From contig JAKZZE010000003.1 of assembly GCA_024220505.1 (NCBI GenBank), positions 2,294,001 to 2,358,000 on the forward strand: 64,000 nucleotides of DNA. Reading direction: 5' to 3'. The position numbers were made by a program, and so were the translations under genes. Positions 46,505 through 56,202 of the stretch are shown here, piece by piece (the stretch's first letter is position 1; every line of letters begins with the position of its first letter). The stretch comes from Rhizopus arrhizus (lineage: Eukaryota > Mucoromycota > Mucoromycetes > Mucorales > Rhizopodaceae). The notes below the pieces were generated by a model that was given only the letters and a program-made list of their open reading frames with translations, did not search any database and was not told the origin of the DNA.

Positions 46505-47997
46505 TCGGCTTTCCAAAAAAGAGTCAAGTTTACCTTTTTAACCAAAAGCGAAAGAAAAGTTCTTCGGTAGTATAGACGAAAATTTTTTATTAATATATAT
46601 TAGGAGTATATTGACAAGCGATAAATATCATGATAGTCATACTCAAGAAACAAAAGAGAAGAGACAAGAAACAAAAAACACTCGCAGAGCACACAAGAGC
46701 GAAAAAAAGGAAAGAGAAAAGGCCAATGGAAGCGCTAACTACTGAGCAACTCGTCAACACCATGGTCTCCTCCGCATCGTGCACTAAAATGGTTTGGCAG
46801 TGGGAGGTAGAAGCCAGAGGGTGGATCGGAGCGCTTGTCATTATGGATCAGCAGCAGCAGAGGACTTGTCAATCCAGACTTGACCTGGAGCAGAAGACGA
46901 GTTGTACTCGATGTCAGGATGACAGATCTTGTCAAAGTGACAGAGGATCTGACATAGAGCGGACCAGAAAGGCGGACACCGAGCAGAAGCAGAGACAGGA
47001 AGCAAGTTCAAGACATAGTCGATGTGGTGACCCACATAGCCAGTCGGCGGAACAGGTAAACAGCACCAAAGAGCAGAAGGAACCAAGGTACAGACCATGA
47101 GATGCGAGCGAGAAGTATCGCCAAGACCACAGGAACAGGGAGCAGGCTTGCCTGGGATCCAACCCATGCGCCATCTGGTGAGACGAGACCGGTCAGCACG
47201 GGAGGCAGGCAAGTACAGGATGGGATCCACCCGAAGAACAGGACGACAAGCGCGAATCAGAACCTGAGGGGTGGACTGTAAGAAGCTATGGAACTGGTCT
47301 TGACGATACCTTCGCAACCAAGAAGCAAGACGGGAAGATGAAGAGACATCCGAAGGGCAATCGAGGACGATACGCCGCTTACGGAGTCGAGACAGAAGAG
47401 ACACTGGTACAGACTGAGACAGCAAAGACAAGAGACAATCATCGGGTAGACCCTCAGAACGACGGCAGAACTTTAGCACCAGAGTGTCAGCACGGAAGGT
47501 CATCGAAGGCAGGTTGCAGATATGACGAAGTACAACAGTTGAGGCCGTTCGATGACCACCGACAAGCATTCGTAAGCATCGGTCTTGCGCACGATTGAGT
47601 TCGTCATAGTCCTTTTTTGTAAGCTGAGCAATGGCTAGGCCATACTCAAGCTTAGGACGTATGAACGCAGCGAACAGACGAGAAGAGAGCAGCAGAGTAA
47701 AGCCTTGACGGTTAAGACCCATAGAGTGAAGCTGAGCCATAGCCGTCAAGGTACTTGAAGAGCGATGTTTGGCTAAATGAAAGATTTACCGTCCACATTT
47801 TTGCAAGCCTGTAGCGGAGCTAAAATCAAGCATATAGACATAAGCTATACATCATTCGAAAGCCCGGACAATTTACTCTCAGATGGTGTAACATTTATAT
47901 CCAAAAAAGGCAATAGTCGGACATTAATGAAGCTAGAAAATAGACGCTATATTGCCCTGATTTGTATGGTTATCAATGAAAGTTTTATTTGTTTATT

Positions 47998-49324
47998 TTA
48001 AGCAGTGCGGAGCTTTTTCATGGTGGTACGAGAAGTAGGAGTATAATCTTCATCGTATTCGTTATCGAAATCCTCATCTGAGATGAAAATAATTGATTCC
48101 ATTTCCTCTTGATCACTAGTGCTATCCTCTAAGACGGTAGTCAGCAAAGATACCAGGGGACCTTGGTTGGCAATGCCTGCTCTAGTGAACGACACTTGCG
48201 AAAAGCAAGCAAGTATTGCCTTCCAGTGATCACCGGCATGTTTTCTACGCCATATAAACTCTACTAACTTCCATGGCATCATCGATGCTGTACGATGACG
48301 ACTAGTCACTCCTCGTTTGATACCATTCCAGGTGCCTAGTAGCAGGTTGTTAGCATCGTCTAAGAATTCTATGATCTACACAAGTACGTACCTTCTATAG
48401 TATTAGTACAAGCACCTGTCTTCGGATCACGGAACGTCTTTGAGTGATTGACCGTTTCCACTATTAAGTTTCGGCTTGGATCACTGTCAATGCCTTTATA
48501 GCCTTTCCAGCAATCTACCATAACATGCGAACCTGTCATCAATGATTAAATGCACTGATCATCTAGCATATACATATTCTAATCATTCCCATCCTTTACG
48601 AATGTATCGATTATCAACTTCAAGGTATTTTGATTGCGGTTAGGCACCGTCAACAAGAACACCTTACGCTCGGGCGTACGCTCTACACCTCCAACAACCC
48701 AAACACCATCGACCCTCTTCCCCTTATTGTACTTTCGCTTCCCAATCTTGCTTTCGTCTATTTCAACGACAATTGGCTGCCCAACACTGTTAACTCCACC
48801 TAAGTATGACTTGTTAATCACATACTCTGATGTAAACAAAGCATCACGTACCGACTTGTACATCTTCAATTCGAAGATCTGCCTCCATTACTTGGTATAT
48901 GTCCGTAATAATGTTGCGGACAGTCGGTAGACTAAGGCCAGTCATAGTAGATATTGTTCCGTTTGGAACTTGTAACAGAAAAAGGTACACTACTAAGAGT
49001 GTTTGATGAATAATGGACTTGCGACCTTGGAAAAAGGAGCCGTCCAAGTAAGAAATACGGCTACGACCGCACGCACAGTTCCTTGAGCCACATCGCCAAA
49101 AGAATCCATCTCGGCTGGACTGGTTCAAGCGCATTTCAGAGCCTTCTTTACACTTGCGTGTAGAAAAAAAAGCACCATTTTCCTTTAAATACCTTATACC
49201 AGTTGCCTTTAGTTACGTTCCCTCCCATTTAAAAACAAACTTACTTCATAGTACAGTCAGCCGTCATAGTTCTTTCGGCAATATAAGCAAGAGTTGGCAT
49301 GTTGTTAGCAGCGTTGGAAGACAT
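47998..49324 (-). CDS. Merlin/IS1595-type transposase, copy 3
   Basis: Start MSSNAANNMPT at 49324, stop 47998, same five-exon structure as copy 1 and close to it in sequence. Catalytic segments are present, but two residues next to the first aspartate differ: EIDESKIGKRKYN instead of ESKFGKRKYN, and GGVNSVGQPIVV instead of NSDGQ. The DCWKGYKG exon and TNTIEGTWNG follow. No stop or frameshift was found. Whether F to I beside the DES motif lowers activity is unknown. It lies in a complete element with both ends, so it is the best candidate for a self-sufficient Merlin copy in the window, unless these changes matter. Confidence 0.87.
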
Positions 49325-49576
49325 TAGATTTTGATGAAATGGATAAAAAGATGAAGGAAAGAACAAAAAAAAGACAAACGTATCTCTTTTTATACTTTTT
49401 TACAAGCTTTGTTATCATTCCGAGATCAGCCGATGGATAGGAAGCATCTCCGCAACGGAAGTTCGTTTTACCGTAGTGAGATGACAAAAGTTTTCCCGAA
49501 ACTCTTGAGATTTTGAAAAAAAAATGCTAAGTAACTTAGAGTAAAAGTAATGCAAAAAGTAGATGACAACGTACGA

Positions 49577-49648
49577 GCATCTACAAAGAATCGAACCAAC
49601 GACCTCCACATTTGAAAGCTATCGACATAGCTATTTGACCAAGAATGC
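49577..49648 (-). ncRNA. tRNA-like sequence inside Merlin copy 3
   Basis: 72 bases at the same place as in copies 1 and 2. The A box TGGTCAAATAG is exact; the B box has one change at the last base (GGTTCGATTCT). A T5 run follows at 49554-49558. Stems are as weak as in the other copies. Confidence 0.45.
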
Positions 49649-49892
49649 TGATTTGCCGATTTTCGTTTTGCAAGTCCTTCTGTCATCAAATTTCTGATTT
49701 TTGACGCGGATTTTCTCGACCTTCAGAAGTCGTATCTCGACCCGGATTTTTTTAATGATCTTGTACTTGCCCGCACTCTTGCTTGGAGTAATAGGATGGA
49801 GGAAAAAAACAACGGAACTTCGAGAATCTCGCAGTTCCACATTTTTGGTATAATAAACTCCGCTTGAAAATAACAGAATCGTGTTCTGTGAC

Positions 49893-49981
49893 CCCAATAA
49901 CCATATTAAGCATATTAAACTCCGCGTGCGGAGTTTATATATGTATATATAGTATGTGGACGGTAAATCTTTCACAGATCC
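49893..49981. repeat. Merlin promoter-side terminal region with short hairpin
   Basis: Immediately inside the TIR of copy 3 lies the palindrome AAACTCCGC-GT-GCGGAGTTT (49917-49936). Copy 2 has the same stem with a TT loop (41677-41696). The stem is perfect in both while the loop differs. Copy 1 lost this end. Confidence 0.6.
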
Positions 49982-52617
49982 GCGATGTTTTATCATGGCA
50001 GAGACAGAAATACCCTTACCATCAAAGGGCACACCAAGATAAGTAAACTCCTCAACAGAGGGAAGGCCTTGATCGTATAGAGACATTCGAATATACCGAC
50101 TTGATGTAGAGGCAGGTGCATTGAGGACGGCACACTTTGGCGGACTCCACTTGTAACCAAGAGTCAGAGAATGGATCTGTGCTAGGTCCAGCATATGCCG
50201 AACTTCGCTAGCAGACCCAACCAGTGCCACATCATCCGCATACAACAGACTGTTGATGGGTGTGGGCGACAGAGACGAGGAAGACAAAGCAGCAGTACCA
50301 ACCAAAGGACCAAAGGGAAGACCATCGGAGACCAGAGCACCAGGACCAGGAGGACCAGAAGGAGACACCGATAACACCGAGGTTGTTGTTGCAGAAGCAG
50401 CAGAACGAAGCAAAGCTGGCAATGTGTTGACATAGATCGAGTACAGGTGAGGACTCAAGACAGAGCCCTGAAGGACACCTGTACTCGGCACAAACGGATC
50501 AGAGACATTGTTCTGCAACAACACAGACACCGAGACATCATCAAACATGTTGGCCAACAAGGACACCAAGGACAGAGGAGCAGAAGAGGCGAGCATCGAT
50601 TGCCATATGATACGACGATAGACTGTATCATAGGCTGACTTGATGTCCAGGAAAGCGACCACAGGATAATGATTGTGTCGGCGTCGGTAAGAGTGCATCA
50701 GATCATGAAGACAGAGAGCTTGATCCAATGCACTACGCTGGTGACGGAAACCACCTTGAACTACATCGAGCGGAGGAGAGACATCTTCAACAAAGGGAAA
50801 GAGACACATCTCAAAGAGCTTGCGGACGATGGAGGTCAAGGAGATTGGACGATAGTTCCCTGGCGAGGTAGGATCACCCTTTTTGTGAATGGGGACCACC
50901 TGTGCTTGACGCCAGAGAGAAGGGGTATACGACCACTGGTAGCAGATACTGAAGAACAAAGAGAGCAGTGGGGCCAGAACAGACTTGATGGGGAGGAGCA
51001 TCTCCGTACGCAAGTGGTCAGGACCAGGAGCCTTACGCAGAGGGAGACGTCGCATCAGTGAACCCACACTGTCAGCAGAGAACGAGGGCATACCAGGGTC
51101 TTGACTATCGAGGTCAAAAGGCACCACACCAGAGACAGAGGGCAGAGGGTCAGGACGCCTTGACGGAAGACCGTCACCAGAGTAGACCGAGGCAAGGTGT
51201 TGACGCATCGCGTTCGCACCTGCAGCAGGGCCGTCAGGATGAGTAAACCCAACCTGTTGACGTCGTCGGTTCCGAATCACCTTCACCTTCCACATCGCAC
51301 GAGCAAGTTCGCCACGGGCCAGAGAGTCACAGAAAGCACGCCAAGAGAGACGCTTAGCAGACTTGAGAGCAGAGCGGAACCGGGCTTGAGCAGCCTGATG
51401 TCGATCCCACCACAAGGCCTTGTCGATGCCAATAGCACGACGCCACTTGCGGTAATGGTGTTCACGAACATCGGCGAGTTCTTGCAAGTGCGCATTCCAG
51501 AATGGCTTCCATTGGGAAGGTCGAGAAGAGCGAGAGCCAACCGACTTGTCGAGTGCACTATAGATCGCCTCATTCAGAGTGTCATTGAGAGCGTCTATAG
51601 GCGGAGCAGCAGAAGGAGGACTTGACTTCAGAGCTTTGAGCTGATCAACCAATGGAGAGACCAAGGACTGGAATGTGGCCACGTACAGACTACAGACATC
51701 GGGTTCCTTCAACCGAGAGAGGTTCCATAGCCGACGGGCAGAAGGAGAGAGAACGGGCTGCGATGGATAACCATCAGGGACTGCATAGTCAAAGGACAAG
51801 GACAACAGTTTGTGGTCAGAGCCAAGAGAGAGATCACTGTAGACTTGCATCCGAGGGGACCTAAGGACAGAGGTCATGTTGGTCAAGAAGTAGTCGATCA
51901 TACTTTGCTTGACTTGACCACCACGAAAGGACAAGAAGGTAGGCACCCCAGGAGCGAGAGTCGAGTTCAGAACAGAGAGACCATGTTCTTCACACCAGCG
52001 AAGCAGCACCGAACCTCGAGCATTGGCAACGGAATCACCCGTTAGTGCACCAAGACGCGCATTCAGATCACCACAGATGATCGTGTCGTCTGTCAAGGGC
52101 AACGAAACCAACACAGAAGAGACCTCGTCGTTGGACAAGGAAGGGGGCAAATACAGGCAGATGAGACGCAAGGAGCGACCCAACCGCAGACCCAGAGCAT
52201 ACTTGGTATGAACCGGGAACTGTACCACAGCCATCGGACACCGAGGAGACACCAGAGCAGAGACACCTTGAGAGCCACGATAGCTGTTGATCACAGGAGA
52301 GCCATACAGGTTGAACTGGGTCCAAGAGGTACGGATCCTGTGAGGCGGAAGCAACCAGGTTTCGGTGATGAAGACCAAGGAAAACGACTGGCAGTGACGG
52401 AGGAGATCCTCGGCTGTGGATTCTTGAAGCCCATTGGCATTCCACAAGCCGATTGTAAGCGGTATAGAAGAAGATGACGATGACAAATGAGAGGATGGAC
52501 CATGGGAGCCATGAGAACCAAGAGAAACCAAAGGAGAGGAAGGAGTTGACGAATCTGGGACCATACCAGATGTAGAGACCAAGGATGCACTATAATGACA
52601 AGTATTACTACTCATCA

Positions 52618-53625
52618 TTATAATGATCCAAAGCTAGAGCGAGAGGCAGGACGGTGATGCTCATAGTCATCAAGAGCCATGTCTTCAGCCGTATCATCGT
52701 AATGACGAGCAGTCTTGGGTCGATCTTCCTTGACAGACAGAACTTCAGATACTGTCTCATCAGAGACAAGGGCTTGCGCCAACAAGTAACGAGAGACAGA
52801 GACAGCAACAGGATAGCGCAAGCGCTCTAAAGCCTTGCGAGAACGATCATCATTAATCAGCGAGATAGCATGGCTACGCTCCTCGACAGAAACAGAGTCA
52901 AACTTGGGATCAGCCAGGTTAGCAGGATCGAGAGGGTCGAACGTATCCAAGGTGGGGATCTTGGCCTTTTCCAACAAGGACAGAAGAGCAGGCTTGTACT
53001 GAAGATGTACCAGAAGACCGACAACAGAGTGGGCAGGATAGCACACATCCAAGATGCGCCAGCTATCCACACCAAGACGAGAGAGACGACGACGAGCTTC
53101 AGTGTAGGTCATCCTACGAGAGCGAGGTATATAGACATACTCGAAGCCTTGTTCACCAGAAACGGGCTGGAAACCACGAGCAGCGGCAACACGACGACGA
53201 AGCTTGTTCTTGGTGGAACGAGAAACAACAGTGGCCCAAGAAGAGGCAGCAGTACCCAAGGTGGGCGAAGAAACGGACTCTTTAGCACCATTAGCAGGAG
53301 CAGCAGAAGAAACAGCGGTACTTGAATTGGGGGTGCTTGTAGGGACCCCGGCAGTTCGTGCGGCCAGTTGGGCACGCAAGGAAGCGATCTCATTGGCTTG
53401 AGACCGGGTTGTTTCGGCAAGGCGAGCATTCTCACCTCGTAAATTTTCAAGCTCTAGCTTGAGCTGTTCTACAGCAGAGAGACGAGCAGTGACAGCTTCC
53501 AGTGCGTGACTTAGATTCTGAACTGTGACTTCGAGCTCGGACGGATTGGGTCCGGCGGCGGCATTCAGGATTTTGGATCCTCTAGTATTTCTTGTTGTTG
53601 ACATTTGGATGCAAACTTTGAGCAA
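52618..53625 (-). CDS. LINE ORF1 protein (copy A), intact
   Basis: 335 residues from 53625 to 52618, the same layout as ORF1 of LINE B: a short basic N-terminus (MSTTRNTRGSKILNAAAG), a coiled coil from about residue 35 to 95 (LKLELENLRGENARLAETTR, NEIASLRAQLAA), a serine/threonine/proline linker, then a basic patch (STKNKLRRRVAAARGFQP) and a folded-looking second half (GFEYVYIPRSRRMTYTEAR ... CYPAHSVVGLLVHLQYKPAL). ORF1 proteins of LINEs coat the RNA and act as chaperones; here that role is inferred from position. The stop codon overlaps the ORF2 start as TAATG, suggesting termination-reinitiation. No CCHC knuckle is present. Confidence 0.78.
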   Translation of the reverse strand: MLKVCIQMSTTRNTRGSKILNAAAGPNPSELEVTVQNLSHALEAVTARLSAVEQLKLELENLRGENARLAETTRSQANEIASLRAQLAARTAGVPTSTPNSSTAVSSAAPANGAKESVSSPTLGTAASSWATVVSRSTKNKLRRRVAAARGFQPVSGEQGFEYVYIPRSRRMTYTEARRRLSRLGVDSWRILDVCYPAHSVVGLLVHLQYKPALLSLLEKAKIPTLDTFDPLDPANLADPKFDSVSVEERSHAISLINDDRSRKALERLRYPVAVSVSRYLLAQALVSDETVSEVLSVKEDRPKTARHYDDTAEDMALDDYEHHRPASRSSFGSL

Positions 53626-53820
53626 TGATTAAGCAACAAGTAGCAAAGATATCAGAATAAGAGTTGAACCAAATAAAAGTATAGATCAAAAGGAGTCGAT
53701 TGATGTAAAAATTGTTGATGGATGGATAGATTTGACAGAGATATCGGCTTTCCAAAAAAGAGTTGAATTTACCTTTTTAACCAAAAGCGAAAGAAAAGTT
53801 CTTCGGTAGTATAGACGAAA

Positions 53821-54266
53821 CTTTTTTTTATTTTTTATTGGTCATATATGCAGGCGACATATGTGTCATTAATTGCTTGACCACAGAACGAACTGGGAAA
53901 GCATACAAACTGTAATGGGGGAAGGGAAGGGAGGGTAAGCAGGGCAATTATTTGGCTGAAGCGACAGACGAAGACTTGGAACAGAGAGAGAGACATGCTT
54001 CATTAAGCCCGAGGTGGGCATCCTTGCAACGCTGATAATGCTGCTCACCAAACAGCACACAACGCAGACCGACCAGAACAGCAGCGGCGTCAAAACCCAG
54101 GGAGGAAAGAGAGAACAGAAAGGAATGCCAACGGGGACACCGAAAGGGAGGGAAGGTGGACCAGATACCCAGCTGGCACGCAACGCAACACACAGGCGGG
54201 ACACACCGAAAGCCAGAGACGACGCACGTTAAGGAAGTCATGTGACCGTGCGTGGAAGAGACGGTG
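53821..54266 (-). other. Possible LINE 3' remnant beside a tRNA gene
   Basis: On the minus strand this stretch ends with an A-rich tail (AATAAAAAATAAAAAAAAAG, 53821-53840) directly next to the 5' end of LINE A, as LINE A's own tail abuts LINE B. Two overlapping open frames (53869-54204 and 53948-54241) are cysteine- and leucine-rich. One (VLVGLRCVLFGEQHYQRCKD) loosely resembles the extreme C-terminus of the LINE A ORF2. That similarity is weak, so the call rests on the tail and arrangement. Confidence 0.35.
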
Positions 54267-54300
54267 CGAGGAAGGCAGGATTCGAACCTGCATGTCCAGA
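54267..54300 (-). tRNA. tRNA gene 3' half, cut by CACTA element X2
   Basis: Read on the minus strand: the 3' strand of the anticodon stem, a variable loop, a perfect T arm (GCAGG-TTCGAAT-CCTGC), the 3' acceptor strand CTTCCTC and discriminator G. The 5' half is missing: X2 begins at 54301, inside the 3' strand of the anticodon stem (about position 40). Its amino-acid identity cannot be read because the anticodon is absent. The 5' acceptor strand should read GAGGAAG. Confidence 0.75.
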
Positions 54301-54641
54301 CACTGCAAATAATAGTGTAAATTGGGTAACAAATCGTTTACCAATCTTGTGAAATAATTTACAATCGTGTACAATCAGGTAAGAGATTTATCCACGCACA
54401 GCCTCCTGTCTCTGCCACAAATCGTGTAAGTTATTGTTTGCCCTTTGGTTAATTGATGGTTCAAGATTTGTGGCCAACACAGGAGACTGTTGGGAGACTT
54501 TTTCGTTAACTGATCTTGCAAGATGGATCTTTCATCAGTTACGTTGTGGCTCTTGTTTATTATCAATTTGACATCTAATGGTGCTTGGTAACCAATCACG
54601 CTTTGTAAATCATTACTTTATTTGTCTTTTCGCTCTTTTAT

Positions 54642-55480
54642 AAACCACTCATGTTGCCTTATATACTTCTTTATTGACCACTCATATTGCATTATATACT
54701 TCTTTATGAACCACTTATATAGCTTTATATACTTCTTTATTGACCATTCATATTGCAATAAATATTGCTTTATATACACAAAAAAAATAGGGATTTGTTT
54801 ATAAAAAATAGCTTTTTTTTTTATTTGAATAAAATAATAATAATACATGGTATTTCTTTGCTTGTAGCGTTTTAAAAGTGTACTTGACTTACCTAATGTC
54901 ACCAGAATAGCAGCATCTAATCTAAAAATACATCAACTAGTCTCGTGGAACTCAAAAAGTTCTCAAAAGAAAAAAAGAAAAAAAGAAAAAAAAGAAAAAA
55001 AGAAAAAAAGGAAAAAAAGAAAAAAAAGAAAAAAAAAAGCCAAGCTCGAGGATTCAAAGACACAAGGATTCAAGGACTTGGGTACTCAAAGCAAAAGAAA
55101 AGACATCAGTACTTAAGAACCAAAGCAAAGGCAGAAAAGAGATAGAAAAGGCCAAAGCAAAGCAGCATTCATCTATAATAGTTATTAGCTATCGTGTATA
55201 TATAATAAAAGTAATAGTACCTTTCTTTAGATAGACCATGGGAAGAAAACTAGCTAAGCGTATACAAACGACTAAAAAAGCAGCAGACATCTATAATATT
55301 TATTAGCTATTGAGTATATGTAGCAAAAATAATAACACCTTGCTTTAGATGGGCTAAGAGAAAAACCTTGCTAAGCTTTACCAACAAGTAAAAAAAAAAA
55401 AAAAGGAAGCAGTACGCATCTATAATAATTATTAGTTATTGAGTATATAGTAAAAGTAATAGTACCTTGCTTTAGATGGA
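54642..55480. repeat. Subterminal repeat array of CACTA X2
   Basis: Bases 54642-54778 carry about four copies of a 33-base unit built on TTATATACTTCTTTATT and GACCACTCATATTGC. Bases 55160-55480 carry three degenerate units of about 110 bases with ATCTATAATAATTATTAGTT-like cores and AAAAGTAATAGTACC. The same arrays occur at 62030-62870 in X3. The A-rich stretch 54966-55036 consists of AAAAAG-type repeats. Confidence 0.75.
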
Positions 55481-56026
55481 TCATGAGATAAAAAAAAAAG
55501 AAAAAAAAGCATCAGCCAAGCTTATACTAACAAGTAAAAGAAGCAATGATAATCATGGGAGAGACTTTATAAAGACCATTTAAAACATCAAGAAAGGAAC
55601 AAACACAACTTTACTAAAAAAAAAATACCATAAGAATAGAAATAGAATATATATAATGTTAAGAACTTACCTTTTAGAAAGAATGTTTTGTTTAAAAAAA
55701 AAAGAAAAAAAAAAAAAAGGAAAAAAAAAAAGTACTTTTTTTATAGCCTCATTTTACCAGTGTTACAGTTACCCACTATCGATTAAAAATAAGTCTTCTT
55801 TAATACTGTTTAACTATTGAAACATTCAGAGAGGCTATTCATAAACAGTTTAAACTTTCTCTTCTTTTTTTTTTTATTTAAATGTAATATCTTTAACTCC
55901 AAAGGCTTTTTTTTCTTCGCTTTTTTTGTAGAACAAACAAAAGTATCATCTTGTTTTGTGTTCATCTTCAATTTATTTTGTACTTATGTTTTTTTTTTTT
56001 CTTCCATATATAATTTGTTTTAAAAA

Positions 56027-56168
56027 ATGTCTCGTCGTGCTGCCACCCCCATCAACGTTCCCAGCAATGCTCCCAAGAGAGCAAGAATTTCCATGAGCAT
56101 TGCTGGATCATCATCCACCGTTGTTCCTGTTTCTGCTGCTGCTCCTGTTTCTGCTCCTGTTCCTGCTG

Positions 56169-56202
<34 letters not shown>

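Larger units (their letters stand above)
47771..49981 (-). mobile_element. Merlin-like DNA transposon, copy 3, with 9-bp target duplication
   Basis: 2211 bases, flanked by the direct repeat GCGATGTTT (47762-47770 and 49982-49990) in LINE ORF2. The TIRs share TGAAAGATTTACCGTCCAC after slightly different outermost bases (GGCTAAA versus GGATCTG). The 8-9 bp duplication and the IS1595-like transposase are both as expected for Merlin. This is the reference copy for the element boundaries. Confidence 0.93.
46841..52618 (-). pseudogene. LINE ORF2: endonuclease-reverse transcriptase (copy A), interrupted by Merlin copy 3
   Basis: Parts 49982-52618 and 46841-47761 are separated by Merlin copy 3 and its extra 9-bp duplication. 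Joined they are in frame for 1186 codons without a stop. N-terminal apurinic/apyrimidinic endonuclease: IGLWNANGLQ, FITETWLLPP, CGDLNARLG, LGSDHKLLSLSF. Reverse transcriptase: PLRKAPGPDHLRTEML, NYRPISLTSIVRKLFEMCLF, VVAFLDIKSAYDTVYRRIIW, LQGSVLSPHLYSIYVNTL, and the active box LLYADDVALVG. The C-terminal region includes a cysteine-histidine cluster, PGKPAPCSCGLGDTSRSHLM, usual for this LINE group. The insertion falls after FTYLGVPFDGKGISVSAMIK, C-terminal to the RT palm. The copy was intact until that event. Confidence 0.92.
46582..53820 (-). mobile_element. LINE copy A (APE-type non-LTR retrotransposon), full length with a Merlin insert
   Basis: Two-ORF LINE on the minus strand. The 5' end is near 53820 (leader ...AGTATAGACGAAA), ORF1 is at 52618-53625, ORF2 runs 52618 to 46841 through Merlin copy 3, and the 3' tail ends with an A-rich AATAAAAAATTTT at 46582-46593. 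Removing Merlin copy 3 and one 9-bp duplication gives about 5.0 kb. The 3' end abuts the 5' end of LINE B directly (head to tail). Confidence 0.87.

Noticed and set aside
46505..53820. Direct repeat of about 77 bp (46505-46581 and 53744-53820) flanking LINE A, first read as a very long target-site duplication
   Set aside because: The left copy continues the 5' leader of LINE B once CACTA element X1 is removed, and the right copy is the same leader of LINE A. It is element sequence, not a target duplication.
54375..54599. A 74-residue minus-strand open frame, identical at 61770-61994
   Set aside because: It lies in the terminal arm of X2 and X3, is absent from X1, has no coding signature, and its identity only reflects how recent the copies are.
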